A stretch of DNA of 64,000 bases, from positions 1-64,000 of the forward strand of contig JAPSLC010000015.1 of assembly GCA_031181345.1 (NCBI GenBank), given 5' to 3'. This stretch comes from Cupriavidus sp. GTDB lineage: Bacteria; Pseudomonadota; Gammaproteobacteria; Burkholderiales; Burkholderiaceae. The translations under genes and the position numbers were made by a program. Within the stretch, counting starts at the first letter, position 1, and each line of letters opens with the position of its first letter. The notes beneath the pieces are model-generated. The model was not told the DNA's origin. It saw nothing but the letters and a program-made list of their open reading frames with translations, and made no database searches. Shown here piece after piece: positions 43,625 to 54,260 of this stretch.

Positions 43625-44953
43625 ATGAAAGAACAAAGCCTGAACATCCGCCGACTGGACTCGGTCAGCACGGACTTTCCCGTGCGGCTGCGCCAGCTGC
43701 TGGCCTTCGAGGCCAGCGAGGACGAGGCCATCGAGCGCGCCGTTGCGCAGATCCTGGCCGACGTCAAGGTGCGCGGCGATGCCGCGGTGCTCGAATACAC
43801 GCTGCGCTTCGACCGCGTCGAGGCCGAATCGCTGGCCGCGCTGGAACTGTCGCCGGCCGAGATGGACGCCGCGCTGGAAGATCTCGAGCCCAAGCGCCGC
43901 GCCGCGCTCGAGGCGGCCGCGGCGCGCGTGCGCGCCTATCACGAGAAGCAGAAGATCGAATGCGGCAGCCATAGCTGGGAATACGCGGAGGCCGACGGCA
44001 CCGTGCTCGGCCAGAAGGTGACGCCGCTCGACCGCGTCGGCCTGTATGTGCCGGGCGGCAAGGCGGCCTATCCGTCGTCGGTGCTGATGAACGCGATTCC
44101 GGCCCGCGTCGCGGGCGTCAAGGAAGTGATCATGGTCGTGCCGACGCCGGGCGGCGTGCGCAACCCGCTGGTGCTGGCGGCCGCGGCGATCGCCGGGGTC
44201 GATCGCGTGTTCACCATCGGCGGCGCCCAGGCGGTCGGCGCGCTGGCCTACGGCACCGAGACGCTGCCGCAGGTCGACAAGATCGTCGGCCCAGGCAACG
44301 CCTATGTCGCCGCGGCCAAGCGCCGCGTGTTCGGCACGGTGGGCATCGACATGATCGCCGGCCCTTCCGAGATCCTGGTGATCTGCGACGGCAGCACCGA
44401 CCCGGACTGGGTCGCGATGGACCTGTTCTCGCAGGCCGAGCACGACGAGATGGCGCAGTCGATCCTGCTGTGCCCGGATGCCGGCTATCTGCTCAAGGTC
44501 GAGGACAGCATCCGCCGGCTGCTCGACGACATGCCGCGCCGCGACGTGATCGCGGCCTCGATCGGCGGCCGCGGCGCGCTGATCAAGGTGCGCGACATGG
44601 ACGAGGCCTGCGACATCGCCAATGCGATCGCGCCCGAGCACCTGGAGATCTCCGCGCTCAATCCGCGCCAGTGGGCCGAGAAGATCCGCCACGCCGGCGC
44701 GATCTTCCTGGGTCAGTTCACCAGCGAATCGCTGGGCGACTACTGCGCGGGCCCGAACCACGTGTTGCCCACCTCGCGCACCGCGCGCTTCTCGTCGCCG
44801 CTGGGCGTCTACGACTTCCAGAAGCGCTCGAGCCTGATCGAGGTCAGCGAGACCGGCGCGCAGATGCTGGGCCAGATCGCGGCGGAACTGGCCTATGGCG
44901 AAGGCCTGCAGGCGCATGCCCGCAGCGCCGAATACCGCCTCAAGCGCAGTTGA
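43625..44953 (+). CDS. hisD: Histidinol dehydrogenase
   Basis: Zinc enzyme for the two final oxidations to histidine. The 442 residues carry [27 protein letters not shown], the [12 protein letters not shown] block, zinc-ligand [10 protein letters not shown] and the C-terminal [16 protein letters not shown]. The ATG at 43625 has GGAG at 43617. It follows hisG by 31 bases. Confidence 0.97.
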   Translation: MKEQSLNIRRLDSVSTDFPVRLRQLLAFEASEDEAIERAVAQILADVKVRGDAAVLEYTLRFDRVEAESLAALELSPAEMDAALEDLEPKRRAALEAAAARVRAYHEKQKIECGSHSWEYAEADGTVLGQKVTPLDRVGLYVPGGKAAYPSSVLMNAIPARVAGVKEVIMVVPTPGGVRNPLVLAAAAIAGVDRVFTIGGAQAVGALAYGTETLPQVDKIVGPGNAYVAAAKRRVFGTVGIDMIAGPSEILVICDGSTDPDWVAMDLFSQAEHDEMAQSILLCPDAGYLLKVEDSIRRLLDDMPRRDVIAASIGGRGALIKVRDMDEACDIANAIAPEHLEISALNPRQWAEKIRHAGAIFLGQFTSESLGDYCAGPNHVLPTSRTARFSSPLGVYDFQKRSSLIEVSETGAQMLGQIAAELAYGEGLQAHARSAEYRLKRS

Positions 44954-45033
44954 TTTGACGGGGCGGCCGCCGTGCCGTCCCGGTTTGCCGTCCCGGTACG
45001 TCGCCCCACCACACCCCAACCGAAGAGGAATCC

Positions 45034-46134
45034 ATGTCAGCAGTCGAGCCTTCCCTGATCGAGCGAATCATCCGTGACGACGTCCGCGCCATGGGCGCCT
45101 ATCACGTGGCCGATTCGCACGGTCTGATCAAGCTCGACGCGATGGAGAACCCGTACCAACTGCCCGCGCCGCTGCGCGAGCAGCTCGGCAAGCGGCTCGC
45201 CGAGGTCGCGCTGAACCGCTACCCGGTGCCGACCAGCGAGGCGCTGCGCGCGCGGCTGAAGGACGTGATGGACGTGCCGGCTGGCATGGAGATCCTGCTG
45301 GGCAACGGCTCGGACGAGATCATCAGCATGCTGGCGCTCGCGGTGGCACGACCCGGCGCCAAGGTGATGGCGCCGGTGCCGGGCTTCGTGATGTACGCGA
45401 TGTCGGCGCAGTTCACCGGCCTGGAGTTCGTCGGCGTGCCGCTGCGGGCGGACTTCACGCTGGACCGCGCCGCGATGCTGGCCGCGATGGCCGAGCACCA
45501 GCCGGCGGTGATCTACCTGGCATATCCGAACAATCCGACCGGCACGCTGTTCGACGAGCAGGACATGGAGGCGATCGTGCGCGCCGCGCAGGGCGAGGTC
45601 TGCCACAGCCTGGTGGTGGTCGACGAGGCCTACCAGCCGTTCGCGCAGCACAGCTGGATGCCGCGGTTGCCGCAGTTCGGCAATCTGCTGGTGATGCGAA
45701 CCGTGTCCAAGCTGGGCCTGGCCGGCATCCGCCTCGGCTACCTGGCCGGCGATCCGGCCTGGCTCGCGCAGATCGACAAGGTCCGCCCGCCGTACAACGT
45801 CAACGTGCTGACCGAGGCGACCGCGCTGTTCGTGCTCGAGCATGTCGACGTACTCGACGAACAGGCCGCGCAACTGCGTGCGGAACGCGCCAGCGTGGCC
45901 GCCGCGATGGCCGCGTACTCCGGCGTCACGGTGTTCCCCAGTGCCGGGAATTTCCTGCTGGTGCGTGTGCCGGATGCCGCGCGGATCTTCGATCGACTGC
46001 TCGCGCGCAAGGTGCTGATCAAGAACGTGAGTAAAATGCACCCATTGCTGGCCAACTGTCTGCGCGTGACGGTCAGCACCCCCGAAGAAAATGCGCAGTT
46101 TCTCGAGGCGTTTGCCGCCTCGCTGCAGGATTAG
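45034..46134 (+). CDS. hisC: Histidinol-phosphate aminotransferase
   Basis: PLP-dependent transamination of imidazole acetol phosphate. The 366 residues fit fold type [12 protein letters not shown] near the N-terminus, [21 protein letters not shown] and PLP lysine Lys226 in [18 protein letters not shown] good ribosome-binding site (AAGAGGAA) precedes the ATG. The hisB start lies four bases after its stop. Confidence 0.96.
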   Translation: MSAVEPSLIERIIRDDVRAMGAYHVADSHGLIKLDAMENPYQLPAPLREQLGKRLAEVALNRYPVPTSEALRARLKDVMDVPAGMEILLGNGSDEIISMLALAVARPGAKVMAPVPGFVMYAMSAQFTGLEFVGVPLRADFTLDRAAMLAAMAEHQPAVIYLAYPNNPTGTLFDEQDMEAIVRAAQGEVCHSLVVVDEAYQPFAQHSWMPRLPQFGNLLVMRTVSKLGLAGIRLGYLAGDPAWLAQIDKVRPPYNVNVLTEATALFVLEHVDVLDEQAAQLRAERASVAAAMAAYSGVTVFPSAGNFLLVRVPDAARIFDRLLARKVLIKNVSKMHPLLANCLRVTVSTPEENAQFLEAFAASLQD

Positions 46135-46138
46135 CACC

Positions 46139-46726
46139 ATGCGTGTTGCCGAGGTCACCCGCAATACCTCCGAGACCCAGATCCGCGTTGCGCTGAATCT
46201 GGACGGCACCGGACGCCAGCTGCTGGCTTCCGGCGTTCCCTTCCTGGACCACATGCTGGACCAGATCGCCCGCCATGGCATGTTCGACCTCGAGGTCGAG
46301 GCCAAGGGCGACACCCATATCGACGACCACCATACGGTCGAGGATGTCGGCATCACGCTGGGACAGGCGGTGGCCAAGGCCATCGGCGACAAGAAGGGCA
46401 TCACCCGCTATGGGCACAGCTACGTGCCGCTGGATGAATGCCTGTCGCGCGTGGTGATCGATTTCTCGGGTCGCCCGGGGTTGGAGTTCCACGTGCCGTT
46501 CACCCGGGCGCGCGTGGGCAGCTTCGATGTCGATCTGACCATCGAGTTCTTCCGCGGCTTCGTCAATCATGCCGGCGTGACGCTGCATATCGACAATTTG
46601 CGCGGCATCAATGCCCACCATCAATGCGAAACGGTATTCAAGGCCTTCGGCCGGGCGCTGCGCATGGCGGTGGAGCTGGACCCGCGCGCGGCCAATACGA
46701 TCCCGTCGACCAAGGGCACGCTCTGA
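46139..46726 (+). CDS. hisB: Imidazoleglycerol-phosphate dehydratase (monofunctional HisB)
   Basis: Dehydrates IGP to imidazole acetol phosphate using manganese. The 195 residues have the two metal sites: [11 protein letters not shown] and [14 protein letters not shown] in the first half, VPLDECLSR and [11 protein letters not shown] in the second. No phosphatase domain is fused, unlike enteric HisB. The start ATG at 46139 is immediate after hisC. A 142-base spacer to hisH follows, with no gene in it. Confidence 0.97.
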   Translation: MRVAEVTRNTSETQIRVALNLDGTGRQLLASGVPFLDHMLDQIARHGMFDLEVEAKGDTHIDDHHTVEDVGITLGQAVAKAIGDKKGITRYGHSYVPLDECLSRVVIDFSGRPGLEFHVPFTRARVGSFDVDLTIEFFRGFVNHAGVTLHIDNLRGINAHHQCETVFKAFGRALRMAVELDPRAANTIPSTKGTL

Positions 46727-46868
46727 TTTCGATACCGGTCCGATGAACGGCGGCGGGTCTTGCCTGCCGCCGACCACGCCGCCCGATTTCTACCGAGCTC
46801 TACCGAACCCGACCACCCTCCACCGTTTCCGAGGGGACGGCCACGATGCCACGGCCGTTTCCAACATC

Positions 46869-47522
46869 ATGACTACGATTGCAATTGTGGATTACGGCAT
46901 GGGCAACCTGCGCTCGGTGGCGCAGGCGCTGCGCCGTGCGGCTCCCGATGCCGATGTGCGCGTCGTCGATGCGCCCGAGGGCATTCGCGCCGCCGAGCGC
47001 GTGGTGCTGCCCGGCCAGGGCGCGATGCCCGACTGCATGGCGGCGCTCAATGCCTCGGGCTTGCGCGAGGCCGTGCTCGAGGCCGCGGCCAGCAAGCCGC
47101 TGCTGGGCGTGTGCGTTGGCGAACAGATGCTGTTCGAAGCGAGCAGGGAAAGTAGGGCCGGTGCGGACAGCACGCCATGCCTGGGCCTGATGCCGGGCGA
47201 GGTGGTCCGTTTCGAGCTCGACGGCATGACGCAGCCGGACGGCTCGCGCTACAAGGTGCCGCAGATGGGCTGGAATCGCGTTCGCCAGACCCGGCCGCAT
47301 CCGCTGTGGCAGGGTATTCCCGATCAGAGCTGGTTCTATTTCGTACACAGCTACTATGTGCAGCCGCGCGATTGCGGCCATACTGCCGGGGAAACCGAAT
47401 ATGGCGTCGTGTTTACCAGCGCGGTAGCCCGAGATAATATTTTTGCCACGCAGTTCCACCCCGAGAAGAGTGCGGCGCTCGGCTTGCAGCTCTACCGGAA
47501 CTTCGTGGACTGGAAGCCCTGA
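46869..47522 (+). CDS. hisH: Imidazole glycerol phosphate synthase glutaminase subunit HisH
   Basis: Supplies ammonia to HisF through a tunnel. The 217 residues are a class I glutamine amidotransferase: [11 protein letters not shown], nucleophile Cys82 in [13 protein letters not shown] (usual form GxCxGMQ, so Glu85 replaces Met-like residue), and the His/Glu pair in [11 protein letters not shown]. The start [10 protein letters not shown] is clear. It is paired with hisA and hisF downstream. Confidence 0.96.
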   Translation: MTTIAIVDYGMGNLRSVAQALRRAAPDADVRVVDAPEGIRAAERVVLPGQGAMPDCMAALNASGLREAVLEAAASKPLLGVCVGEQMLFEASRESRAGADSTPCLGLMPGEVVRFELDGMTQPDGSRYKVPQMGWNRVRQTRPHPLWQGIPDQSWFYFVHSYYVQPRDCGHTAGETEYGVVFTSAVARDNIFATQFHPEKSAALGLQLYRNFVDWKP

Positions 47523-47612
47523 TTCACCCAGCCGTTCGACGCAGGCAAGGCCGGGCCGGCAGCGCCGGTCACGCCAGGACAACCTTTTTACTTCAACACG
47601 CTCGTCACGCTT

Positions 47613-48359
47613 ATGTTGCTCATTCCGGCCATCGACCTGAAGGACGGTCAATGTGTACGCCTTAAACAAGGCGATATGGACCAGGCCACCGTCTTCTCCG
47701 AAGAGCCCGCCGCCATGGCACGACATTGGGTGGAACAGGGCGCGCGGCGTCTGCACCTGGTCGACCTGAACGGCGCCTTCGTCGGCAAGCCCCGCAATGA
47801 GGCCGCGATCAAGGCCATCATTGCCGAGGTCGGCGAAGAGATCCCGGTCCAGCTCGGCGGAGGCATCCGCGACCTGAACACGATCGAGCGCTGGCTGGAC
47901 GACGGCCTGTCGTACATCATCATCGGCACCGCCGCGGTCAAGAACCCGGGCTTTCTGAAGGACGCATGCTCGGCGTTCGGCGGCCACATCATCGTCGGCC
48001 TCGATGCCCGCGACGGCAAGGTCGCCACCGACGGCTGGAGCAAGCTGACCGGCCACGAGGTGATCGACCTGGCGCGCAAGTACGAGGACTACGGCGTCGA
48101 GGCGATCATCTATACCGACATCGGCCGCGACGGCATGCTGCAGGGCATCAACATCGATGCGACCGTCAAGCTGGCGCAGTCGGTGTCGATCCCGGTGATC
48201 GCCAGCGGCGGCCTGTCGAACATGAGCGATATCGACCGGCTGTGCTCGGTCGAGAGCGAAGGCGTCGAAGGAGTGATCTGCGGCCGCGCGATCTACTCCG
48301 GCGACCTGAATTTCGCGGACGCCCAGGCGCTCGCGGACAAACTGGGCGCGGACAAGTAA
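47613..48359 (+). CDS. hisA: Phosphoribosyl-formimino-AICAR-phosphate isomerase HisA
   Basis: Amadori isomerase with a (beta/alpha)8 barrel. The 248 residues have the N-terminal [20 protein letters not shown], catalytic-region [18 protein letters not shown] and [11 protein letters not shown] phosphate loops. It is 90 bases after hisH and 77 bases before hisF. Confidence 0.97.
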   Translation: MLLIPAIDLKDGQCVRLKQGDMDQATVFSEEPAAMARHWVEQGARRLHLVDLNGAFVGKPRNEAAIKAIIAEVGEEIPVQLGGGIRDLNTIERWLDDGLSYIIIGTAAVKNPGFLKDACSAFGGHIIVGLDARDGKVATDGWSKLTGHEVIDLARKYEDYGVEAIIYTDIGRDGMLQGINIDATVKLAQSVSIPVIASGGLSNMSDIDRLCSVESEGVEGVICGRAIYSGDLNFADAQALADKLGADK

Positions 48360-48436
48360 GCCGTCGCCATTGCGCCCCGGGGGCGCTGCTGCCCGCGTCG
48401 CGCCGCGCCTGCGCGCGCCGCGTGGCAAGGATTCCG

Positions 48437-49207
48437 ATGCTAGCCAAACGTATCATCCCCTGCCTGGACGTGACCAATGGGCGGGTGGTCAAAGGGGTCA
48501 ACTTCGTCGAATTGCGCGACGCGGGCGACCCGGTCGAGATCGCGCGCCGCTATGACGAGCAGGGCGCGGACGAAATCACATTCCTGGACATCACCGCGAC
48601 CAGCGACGGCCGCGACCTGATGCTGAACATCATCGAGGCGGTGGCCTCGCAGGTCTTCATACCGCTGACCGTCGGCGGCGGCGTGCGCACCGTCGAGGAC
48701 GTGCGCCGCCTGCTCAATGCCGGCGCGGACAAGATCAGCGTCAATTCGTCGGCGATCAGCAATCCGCAACTGGTGTCGGATGCCACCGCGCGCTACGGCT
48801 CGCAATGCATCGTGGTGGCGATCGACGCCAAGCGCAGCTCGGCGCCGGGCGAGCCGCCGCGCTGGGAGGTGTTCACGCACGGCGGGCGCAAGGCGACCGG
48901 GCTCGACGCGGTCGAGTGGGCGCGCGAAATGGCGCGCCGCGGCGCCGGCGAGTTGCTGCTGACCAGCATGGATCGCGACGGCACCAAGAGCGGCTTCGAT
49001 CTCGAGCTGACCCGTGCGGTCAGCGACGCGGTCGGCGTGCCGGTGATCGCCTCGGGCGGCGTCGGCGGGCTGCAGGACCTGGCCGACGGCATCCGCATCG
49101 GCCACGCCGACGCGGTGCTGGCGGCAAGCATCTTTCACTACGGCCAGCACACGGTGGCCGAGGCGAAGGCATTCATGGCCCGCGAGGGCATTCCGATGCG
49201 GGTTTGA
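48437..49207 (+). CDS. hisF: Imidazole glycerol phosphate synthase cyclase subunit HisF
   Basis: Forms IGP and AICAR using HisH ammonia. The 256 residues are a barrel with catalytic Asp in [15 protein letters not shown], the second in [13 protein letters not shown], and [16 protein letters not shown] at 48427 precedes the ATG. It is almost joined to hisI (two bases). Confidence 0.97.
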   Translation: MLAKRIIPCLDVTNGRVVKGVNFVELRDAGDPVEIARRYDEQGADEITFLDITATSDGRDLMLNIIEAVASQVFIPLTVGGGVRTVEDVRRLLNAGADKISVNSSAISNPQLVSDATARYGSQCIVVAIDAKRSSAPGEPPRWEVFTHGGRKATGLDAVEWAREMARRGAGELLLTSMDRDGTKSGFDLELTRAVSDAVGVPVIASGGVGGLQDLADGIRIGHADAVLAASIFHYGQHTVAEAKAFMAREGIPMRV

Positions 49208-49209
49208 CG

Positions 49210-49617
49210 ATGCAAAAGAAGTGGCTCAACAAGGTCAAATGGGACGATCACGGCCTGGTGCCGGTGATCGTGCAGGAAGTCGGCACCAACGACGTGCTCA
49301 TGTTCGCCTTCATGAATCGCGAGGCGCTGCAGCGCACCGTGGAACTCGGCGAGGCGGTGTTCTGGTCGCGCTCGCGCAAGCGGCTGTGGCACAAGGGCGA
49401 GGAATCGGGCCATGTGCAAAAGGTGCATGAGATCCGGCTCGACTGCGACGAGGACGTGGTGCTGCTCAAGGTCACGCAGGCCGGCGACATCGCCTGCCAC
49501 ACCGGCCGCCATTCCTGCTTCTTCCAGAAATTCGAGGGCGACGTCGAGGACGGCGACTGGCAGACCGTCGAACCGGTGCTGAAGGACCCCTCGGCCATCT
49601 ACGGCAGCAATCACTGA
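49210..49617 (+). CDS. hisI: Phosphoribosyl-AMP cyclohydrolase
   Basis: Zinc- and magnesium-dependent hydrolase, monofunctional here. The 135 residues show [17 protein letters not shown], the metal cluster [11 protein letters not shown], and HTGRHSCFF. Its stop shares a base with the hisE ATG (TGATGA). Confidence 0.96.
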   Translation: MQKKWLNKVKWDDHGLVPVIVQEVGTNDVLMFAFMNREALQRTVELGEAVFWSRSRKRLWHKGEESGHVQKVHEIRLDCDEDVVLLKVTQAGDIACHTGRHSCFFQKFEGDVEDGDWQTVEPVLKDPSAIYGSNH

Positions 49618-50009
49618 TGAGCGACTCTCCTGCGAACCAGGCCGACGCGATGGTGGACGTACTGGCACGCGTGGCCGCGGTGCTCGAATCGCGCAAGCCG
49701 GAACACGGCGGCGATCCCGATCAATCCTATGTCGCGCGGCTGTTCCACAAGGGCGACGACGCGATCCTGAAGAAGATCGGCGAGGAAGCCACCGAAACGG
49801 TGATGGCGGCCAAGGACGCACGCGCCGCCGGTCTGACCGGCCCCGCGCTGGACAAGGTGGTCTACGAGGTCGCCGACCTGTGGTTCCACAGCATGGTGCT
49901 GCTGGCCCACGTCGGCCTGAGTCCGGCCGACGTGGTGGCCGAACTGGCGCGCCGCGAGGGGCTGTCGGGACTGGCCGAGAAGGCGGCGCGCACGCCCGGG
50001 AAGAAGTGA
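49617..50009 (+). CDS. hisE: Phosphoribosyl-ATP pyrophosphatase
   Basis: Hydrolyses PR-ATP, second step of the pathway. The 130 residues are an all-alpha MazG-type fold: [20 protein letters not shown], and the block [20 protein letters not shown]. Unfused to hisI, as in other beta-proteobacteria. Last his gene of the run. Confidence 0.96.
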   Translation: MSDSPANQADAMVDVLARVAAVLESRKPEHGGDPDQSYVARLFHKGDDAILKKIGEEATETVMAAKDARAAGLTGPALDKVVYEVADLWFHSMVLLAHVGLSPADVVAELARREGLSGLAEKAARTPGKK

Positions 50010-50094
50010 GCACCGGCGCCTCTCGGCGGGCGGCGGTGTATCGTGTGGCACAGTATCGTCTGGACCGAACCGTGCGCACATGCAAGGAGACGCA

Positions 50095-50502
50095 ATGAGC
50101 AACGACTATCCCGGCCGGGACTATCCCGGCCAGGTGGTGCCGACCCGCGGCGGCGCGCAGCTCGACAGCCTGCGCAAGCTGACCCATATCCTGTACGGGC
50201 TGTATGCGATTTTCTGGCTGACCGGCGGCATTACCGCGCTGATCGCGATCATCATCAACTACGTCAAGCGCGACGACGCGCGCGGCACGCTCTATGCATC
50301 GCACTTTGCGTGGCAGATCCGATCGTTCTGGTGGTCGGTCGCGTGGACCGTGCTCGGCGGCGTGCTGTTCGCCACCGTGGTGGGCATCGCACTGGCCTTC
50401 ATCGTCTGGGGCCTGTTGTCGCTGTGGATTCTTTACCGTATTGTCAAAGGCTGGTTGTATTTGAACGACAGCAAGCCGATGTACCCGGAGCAGCGTTTCT
50501 AG
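50095..50502 (+). CDS. DUF4870-type small membrane protein
   Basis: Function unknown. The 135 residues begin with a Tyr/Pro/Gly segment encoded by a short direct repeat (DYPGRDYPGQ), then three hydrophobic segments (YGLYAIFWLTGGITALIAII, WSVAWTVLGGVLFATVVGIA and FIVWGLLSLWILYRIV) and a polar tail. AAGGAG at 50084 supports the start. The gene keeps its place between hisE and hinT in related genomes as far as I recall, suggesting only co-transcription, not shared function. Confidence 0.8.
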   Translation: MSNDYPGRDYPGQVVPTRGGAQLDSLRKLTHILYGLYAIFWLTGGITALIAIIINYVKRDDARGTLYASHFAWQIRSFWWSVAWTVLGGVLFATVVGIALAFIVWGLLSLWILYRIVKGWLYLNDSKPMYPEQRF

Positions 50503-50568
50503 AGCACGCGAACCGGGCCAGGCTGGAATCCGGCTTGCCGGTGTCCTTCACTTCGCAATGAAACTTTC

Positions 50569-50925
50569 ATGAACGCACACGAGAATTGCATCTTCTGCAA
50601 GATCGTCGCCGGCCAGATACCGTCGCGCAAGGTGTACGAGGACGCCGACATGCTGGCGTTCCACGATATCCATCCGAAGGCGCCGGTGCACTTCCTGATC
50701 ATTCCGAAGGTGCATGTGGACTCGCTCGCAGCCTGTGGCCCGGGCGAGGGCGACGTGCTTGCTAAAATGCTGCTCAAGGCGCCGCAATTGGCCCAGGAAC
50801 TGGGTTGCGGCAATGGCTTCCGCACCGTGATCAACACCGGTCCGGATGGCGGCCAGGAGGTCTATCACCTGCATCTGCACGTGATGGGCGGGCCGCGGAC
50901 CGAATGGAAGGTCGCGCTGCCGTAG
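50569..50925 (+). CDS. hinT: HIT-family purine nucleoside phosphoramidase HinT
   Basis: Cytosolic histidine-triad hydrolase of AMP-lysine-like phosphoramidates. The 118 residues have CIFCKIVAGQIPSRKVYED near the start and the triad HLHLHVMGG near the end (residues about 101-109). Length and motifs are standard. It lies between DUF4870 and tatA within the long plus-strand run. Confidence 0.95.
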   Translation: MNAHENCIFCKIVAGQIPSRKVYEDADMLAFHDIHPKAPVHFLIIPKVHVDSLAACGPGEGDVLAKMLLKAPQLAQELGCGNGFRTVINTGPDGGQEVYHLHLHVMGGPRTEWKVALP

Positions 50926-51076
50926 GCCGCCGCGGCAAGCCTGGAGTAAAGAATGACGTCCTGCCGTTCGCGGCGGACGGAACAGCGCCGGCTACCGTCG
51001 CCCGGCGTGCGAGCTCGGACGGAACAACGGGTCCGCGTGGCAAGGTGCCGCGCGGGGCTTCATCAGGAGCAGGAAA

Positions 51077-51322
51077 ATGGGTTCGTTTAGCATTTGGCAT
51101 TGGCTGATCGTGCTGGTGATCGTCATGCTGGTCTTCGGTACGAAGAAGCTGCGCAATATCGGCCAGGATCTGGGCGGCGCGGTCAAGGGCTTCAAGGACG
51201 GCATGAAGGATCCCAACGCCCCCGCGGGCGAGGACACCTCCACCACCGGCACGCCCAAGGAACTGCGCGACTCGACCACGATCGACGTGGACGCCAAGGA
51301 AAAGTCGCGCCAGCAGCAGTAA
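51077..51322 (+). CDS. tatA: Sec-independent translocase subunit TatA
   Basis: Forms the variable pore of the twin-arginine export system. The 81 residues show the short N-terminal membrane helix ([19 protein letters not shown]), the hinge and amphipathic helix [20 protein letters not shown], and an acidic, disordered tail. AGGAG lies just upstream. It is the first of tatABC; cargo in this window includes MsrP and the Rieske protein. Confidence 0.96.
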   Translation: MGSFSIWHWLIVLVIVMLVFGTKKLRNIGQDLGGAVKGFKDGMKDPNAPAGEDTSTTGTPKELRDSTTIDVDAKEKSRQQQ

Positions 51323-51467
51323 TCAGGATCATGCAGTCAGTCGGCGTCCGGCCGGCGCGGCCCCGCATCGGCCGGGCCGTCCCCCGGTACACTGATTCCC
51401 TCCTTCCTCCGGGCGGCGGCGCGGGGCATTGCGCCCCGGCGTGCCCGGCACTGGCATTGAATCCCGC

Positions 51468-51983
51468 ATGATCGATCTGGGCATTTCCAAGCTGGCGCTG
51501 ATCGGCGCGGTCGCGCTGATCGTGATCGGTCCCGAGCGGCTGCCCAAGGTCGCCCGCACCGTCGGCGCGCTGGTCGGGCGCGCGCAACGCTACATCAGCG
51601 ATGTGAAGGCGGAGGTCAGCCGCGAGGTCGAACTCGACGAGCTGCGCCGCATGCGTACCGAGTTCGAGGATGCTGCGCGCGACGTCGAGCGGACCATCCA
51701 CAAAGAGGTCAACGAGCAGACGCAGTCGTTGAACGAGGCACTGTCCGACGCGATCGCCGAGCCTGGCGCGCCAGGCGCTGGCGATGCGCCGGCGTCCTAT
51801 GTGCCCAGCTGGGATACCGCGCACAAGATGCACAACGGCCGCAAGAGCTGGCGCGTCAAGCAGGCCGCGGTGCCGAAGTGGTACAAGCGCCAGAACAATG
51901 TCCGCGGCTGGGCGCAGTCCGGCGCTGCGCGCGTCAAACGGCACCGTCCGGCGACGCGTCCCGCGCGTTCTTTCTTCGAGTGA
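51468..51983 (+). CDS. tatB: Sec-independent translocase subunit TatB
   Basis: Receptor-complex partner of TatC. The 171 residues start MIDLGISKLALIGAVALIVI, carry the conserved GPERLPKVART hinge and an amphipathic helix, then a long coiled-coil of charged residues (VKAEVSREVELDELRRMRTE) and a basic C-terminus (KRHRPATRPARSFFE). Assignment over TatA rests on the GPE-x-LP motif and greater length. Confidence 0.94.
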   Translation: MIDLGISKLALIGAVALIVIGPERLPKVARTVGALVGRAQRYISDVKAEVSREVELDELRRMRTEFEDAARDVERTIHKEVNEQTQSLNEALSDAIAEPGAPGAGDAPASYVPSWDTAHKMHNGRKSWRVKQAAVPKWYKRQNNVRGWAQSGAARVKRHRPATRPARSFFE

Positions 51984-52108
51984 CCATGCGGCAGTCCGCC
52001 CCGAAACCGGCGGCCGACCGGTCCGCACGTTCGTCGCGCGCCTTGCCGCGCGCGATGTCGCTTTTCTCTTCCCTGTTGTCCGCCCACCGCTGCTGAGCGG
52101 CTGCCGCC

Positions 52109-52897
52109 ATGAGCGAATCGCGTTCCCCCGATCCCCAAGACGAATCCCCGCAGGAAACCTTCATCTCGCACCTGGTGGAGCTGCGCGAACGCATCGTCAA
52201 GGCCGTCGCCGGCGTGCTGGTGGTATTCGTCAGCCTGGTGTACTGGGCGCCGGATATCTTCAATCTGTTTGCGCGGCCGCTGATGGAATCGCTGCCCAAG
52301 GGCGGCAAGATGATCGTCACCGACGTGACCGGCTCGTTCTTCGTGCCGATGAAGGTCACGTTGCTGGTCGCCTTCCTGATTGCGTTGCCATGGGTGCTGT
52401 ACCAGATCTGGCAATTCGTCGCGCCCGGGCTCTATCAGCACGAGAAACGGTTGATCATGCCGCTGGTCACGAGCAGCTATCTGCTGTTCCTGTTCGGCGT
52501 GGCGTTCGCCTACTTCCTGGTGTTTCCGACGGTGTTCCATTTCATGGCGCACTACAACGCGCCGCTGGGCGCCGAGATGTCGACCGATATCGACAAGTAT
52601 CTCGGCTTCGCGATGACTACATTCCTGGCCTTCGGCATCACCTTCGAGGTGCCGGTGGTGGTCATCGTGCTGGTGCGCTTCGGCGTGGTGGAGCTGGAGA
52701 AGCTCAAGCAGATCCGCCCGTATGTGATCGTCGGGGCCTTCATCATCGCAGCCATCGTCACGCCGCCCGACGTACTGTCCCAGCTGCTGCTGGCGATTCC
52801 GCTGATCCTGCTCTACGAGCTCGGCCTGCTGATGGCCAAGGTCATCGGCCGTCCGTTGCCCAATGACGGCGCCGCCAAAGAGTCGCAAGCCGACTGA
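52109..52897 (+). CDS. tatC: Sec-independent translocase subunit TatC
   Basis: Six-helix core receptor of the Tat system. The 262 residues have the family N-terminus FISHLVELRERIVKAVAGVL, the periplasmic block LYQHEKRLIMPLVTSSYLLF, and FGITFEVPVVVIVLVRFGVV with the acidic residue in helix 3-4 region. It ends the gene run that began at mlaF; a terminator follows. Confidence 0.97.
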   Translation: MSESRSPDPQDESPQETFISHLVELRERIVKAVAGVLVVFVSLVYWAPDIFNLFARPLMESLPKGGKMIVTDVTGSFFVPMKVTLLVAFLIALPWVLYQIWQFVAPGLYQHEKRLIMPLVTSSYLLFLFGVAFAYFLVFPTVFHFMAHYNAPLGAEMSTDIDKYLGFAMTTFLAFGITFEVPVVVIVLVRFGVVELEKLKQIRPYVIVGAFIIAAIVTPPDVLSQLLLAIPLILLYELGLLMAKVIGRPLPNDGAAKESQAD

Positions 52898-52909
52898 TTG
52901 ATGCTGGGA

Positions 52910-52933
52910 GGGCGCAAACATTGCGCCCTTTTT
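52910..52933 (+). terminator. Intrinsic terminator after tatC
   Basis: GGGCGCAA (52910-52917), loop ACA, TTGCGCCC (52921-52928), then five T. Confidence 0.9.
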
Positions 52934-52940
52934 GCACCAA

Positions 52941-52959
52941 AACGGGGAAAATCCCCGTT
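52941..52959. other. Second hairpin between tatC and the porin gene
   Basis: AACGGGG (52941-52947) and CCCCGTT (52953-52959), seven bases after the first terminator. T-runs are short on both strands; it could back up the tatC terminator or mark an mRNA end. Confidence 0.5.
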
Positions 52960-53077
52960 TCTCCTGTTGCTGTCCAGCAACAAAAGCCGCCCTCAGGAAC
53001 GGTTTACGACGAAAAAGCCTTCTGAGCGCGCGGGAGCCTGACACATAATACGCAGCAGACGTGATGGTGAATGCGTC

Positions 53078-53093
53078 GCCCAAGCACTTGGGC
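53078..53093 (+). promoter_or_regulatory. Palindrome in the porin leader
   Basis: GCCCAAG / CTTGGGC around a CA centre, 42 bases before the porin start. It may fold in the mRNA or bind a regulator. CATAAT at 53044-53049 is a possible -10 upstream. Confidence 0.4.
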
Positions 53094-53134
53094 AACCCAA
53101 GATTTCCCAATCAGTTGACAAGGAAAGTGTCGAT

Positions 53135-54223
53135 ATGAAGATGAAACTGTTTGCAGCTGCAGTCGCCGCCCTGGCCGCTGGTGGTGCCTACGCCCAGTCG
53201 AGCGTGACCCTGTACGGCGTGGTCGACGCTGGTATCGAGTACAACAACAACGCTGGCCAAACGGGCGAAAACCTGTTCCGCATGCAGTCGGGCGGCCAGT
53301 CGGGCTCGCGTTGGGGCCTGCGTGGCGTGGAAGACCTGGGCGGTGGCCTGAAGGGTCTGTTCGTGCTGGAAAGCGGTTTCGATCTCGACACCGGTCGTTC
53401 GGGCCAAGGCGGCCGTCTGTTCGGTCGTAGCGCCTACGTCGGTCTGCAGAACCAGTTCGGCACCCTGACCCTGGGCCGTCAACAGACCCCGTTCTACGAC
53501 TTCGGTCTGCAGTTCGACCCGATGGCGATCGCTCCGCGTTACTCGATCACCTCGCAAGCTGTCGAGTTCCAGTCGCGTGCTGACAACGCCGTCAAGTACG
53601 TCGGCAAGTTCGGCGGCCTGACCGCGTCGGCCATGTACTCGTTCCGCGCTGACGGCCAAGAAGTTGCTGGCCGCAACGTGTTCGGCCGCGAAATGGGCGC
53701 CATGCTGTCGTACGCAGCTGGCCCGTTCGCGATCGGTGCTGCGTATGACGATCTGCACGTTGGTGACACCGCCAACCAGGCTCCGGTGATCCGCCGCGCC
53801 ACGGTTGCTGGTACCTACGCTTTCGGTCCGGCCAAGGCTTTCGTGGGCTACCGTTGGGCGAAGGCTTCGGACGGCGCAGCTCTGCCGGGCGCTGTTGGTG
53901 CTGACACCACGACGTCGAACCTGTACTGGGCTGGCCTGGCGTACCAAATGACCCCGGCCTTCTCGGTCACGGGTGCTGCGTACTACCAGGACTTCCGCCG
54001 CAGCGGTGCTGATCCGTGGCAATTCGTGCTGACCGGCGACTACGCTCTGTCGAAGCGCACCGACATCTACACCTCGCTGTCGTACACCCTGAACAAGGAT
54101 GGTTCGGCTCTGGGCGTGTCGGGCTTCAACACCGCCGCTACCGCCGCCGCACCTGCCACGTTCAACGTGGAGCCGGGCAAGGACCAGTTCGGCGCCATCA
54201 TCGGCGTGCGTCACAAGTTCTAA
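53135..54223 (+). CDS. General outer-membrane porin (OmpC/Gram-negative porin type)
   Basis: Sixteen-strand trimeric porin for small hydrophilic solutes. The 362-residue precursor has a signal peptide (MKMKLFAAAVAALAAGGAYA, cleaved before QSSVTLYG), the beta-proteobacterial start SSVTLYGVVDAGIEYNNN, alternating strand pattern, the L3-constriction-like region NQFGTLTLGRQQTPFYDFG, and a C-terminal Phe (GVRHKF) needed for Bam recognition. Codon choice (many GCT, GGT, CGT) is unlike neighbours and fits very high expression. It has a 237-base leader region and its own strong terminator. Confidence 0.95.
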   Translation: MKMKLFAAAVAALAAGGAYAQSSVTLYGVVDAGIEYNNNAGQTGENLFRMQSGGQSGSRWGLRGVEDLGGGLKGLFVLESGFDLDTGRSGQGGRLFGRSAYVGLQNQFGTLTLGRQQTPFYDFGLQFDPMAIAPRYSITSQAVEFQSRADNAVKYVGKFGGLTASAMYSFRADGQEVAGRNVFGREMGAMLSYAAGPFAIGAAYDDLHVGDTANQAPVIRRATVAGTYAFGPAKAFVGYRWAKASDGAALPGAVGADTTTSNLYWAGLAYQMTPAFSVTGAAYYQDFRRSGADPWQFVLTGDYALSKRTDIYTSLSYTLNKDGSALGVSGFNTAATAAAPATFNVEPGKDQFGAIIGVRHKF

Positions 54224-54260
54224 TTTGACGCGAGCGATCGCATCAAGTTAGCTTGATCGA

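Noticed and set aside
46727..46868. A missing marC-like gene or leader peptide between hisB and hisH
   Set aside because: The spacer is only 142 bases, with no histidine-rich leader and no conserved frame.
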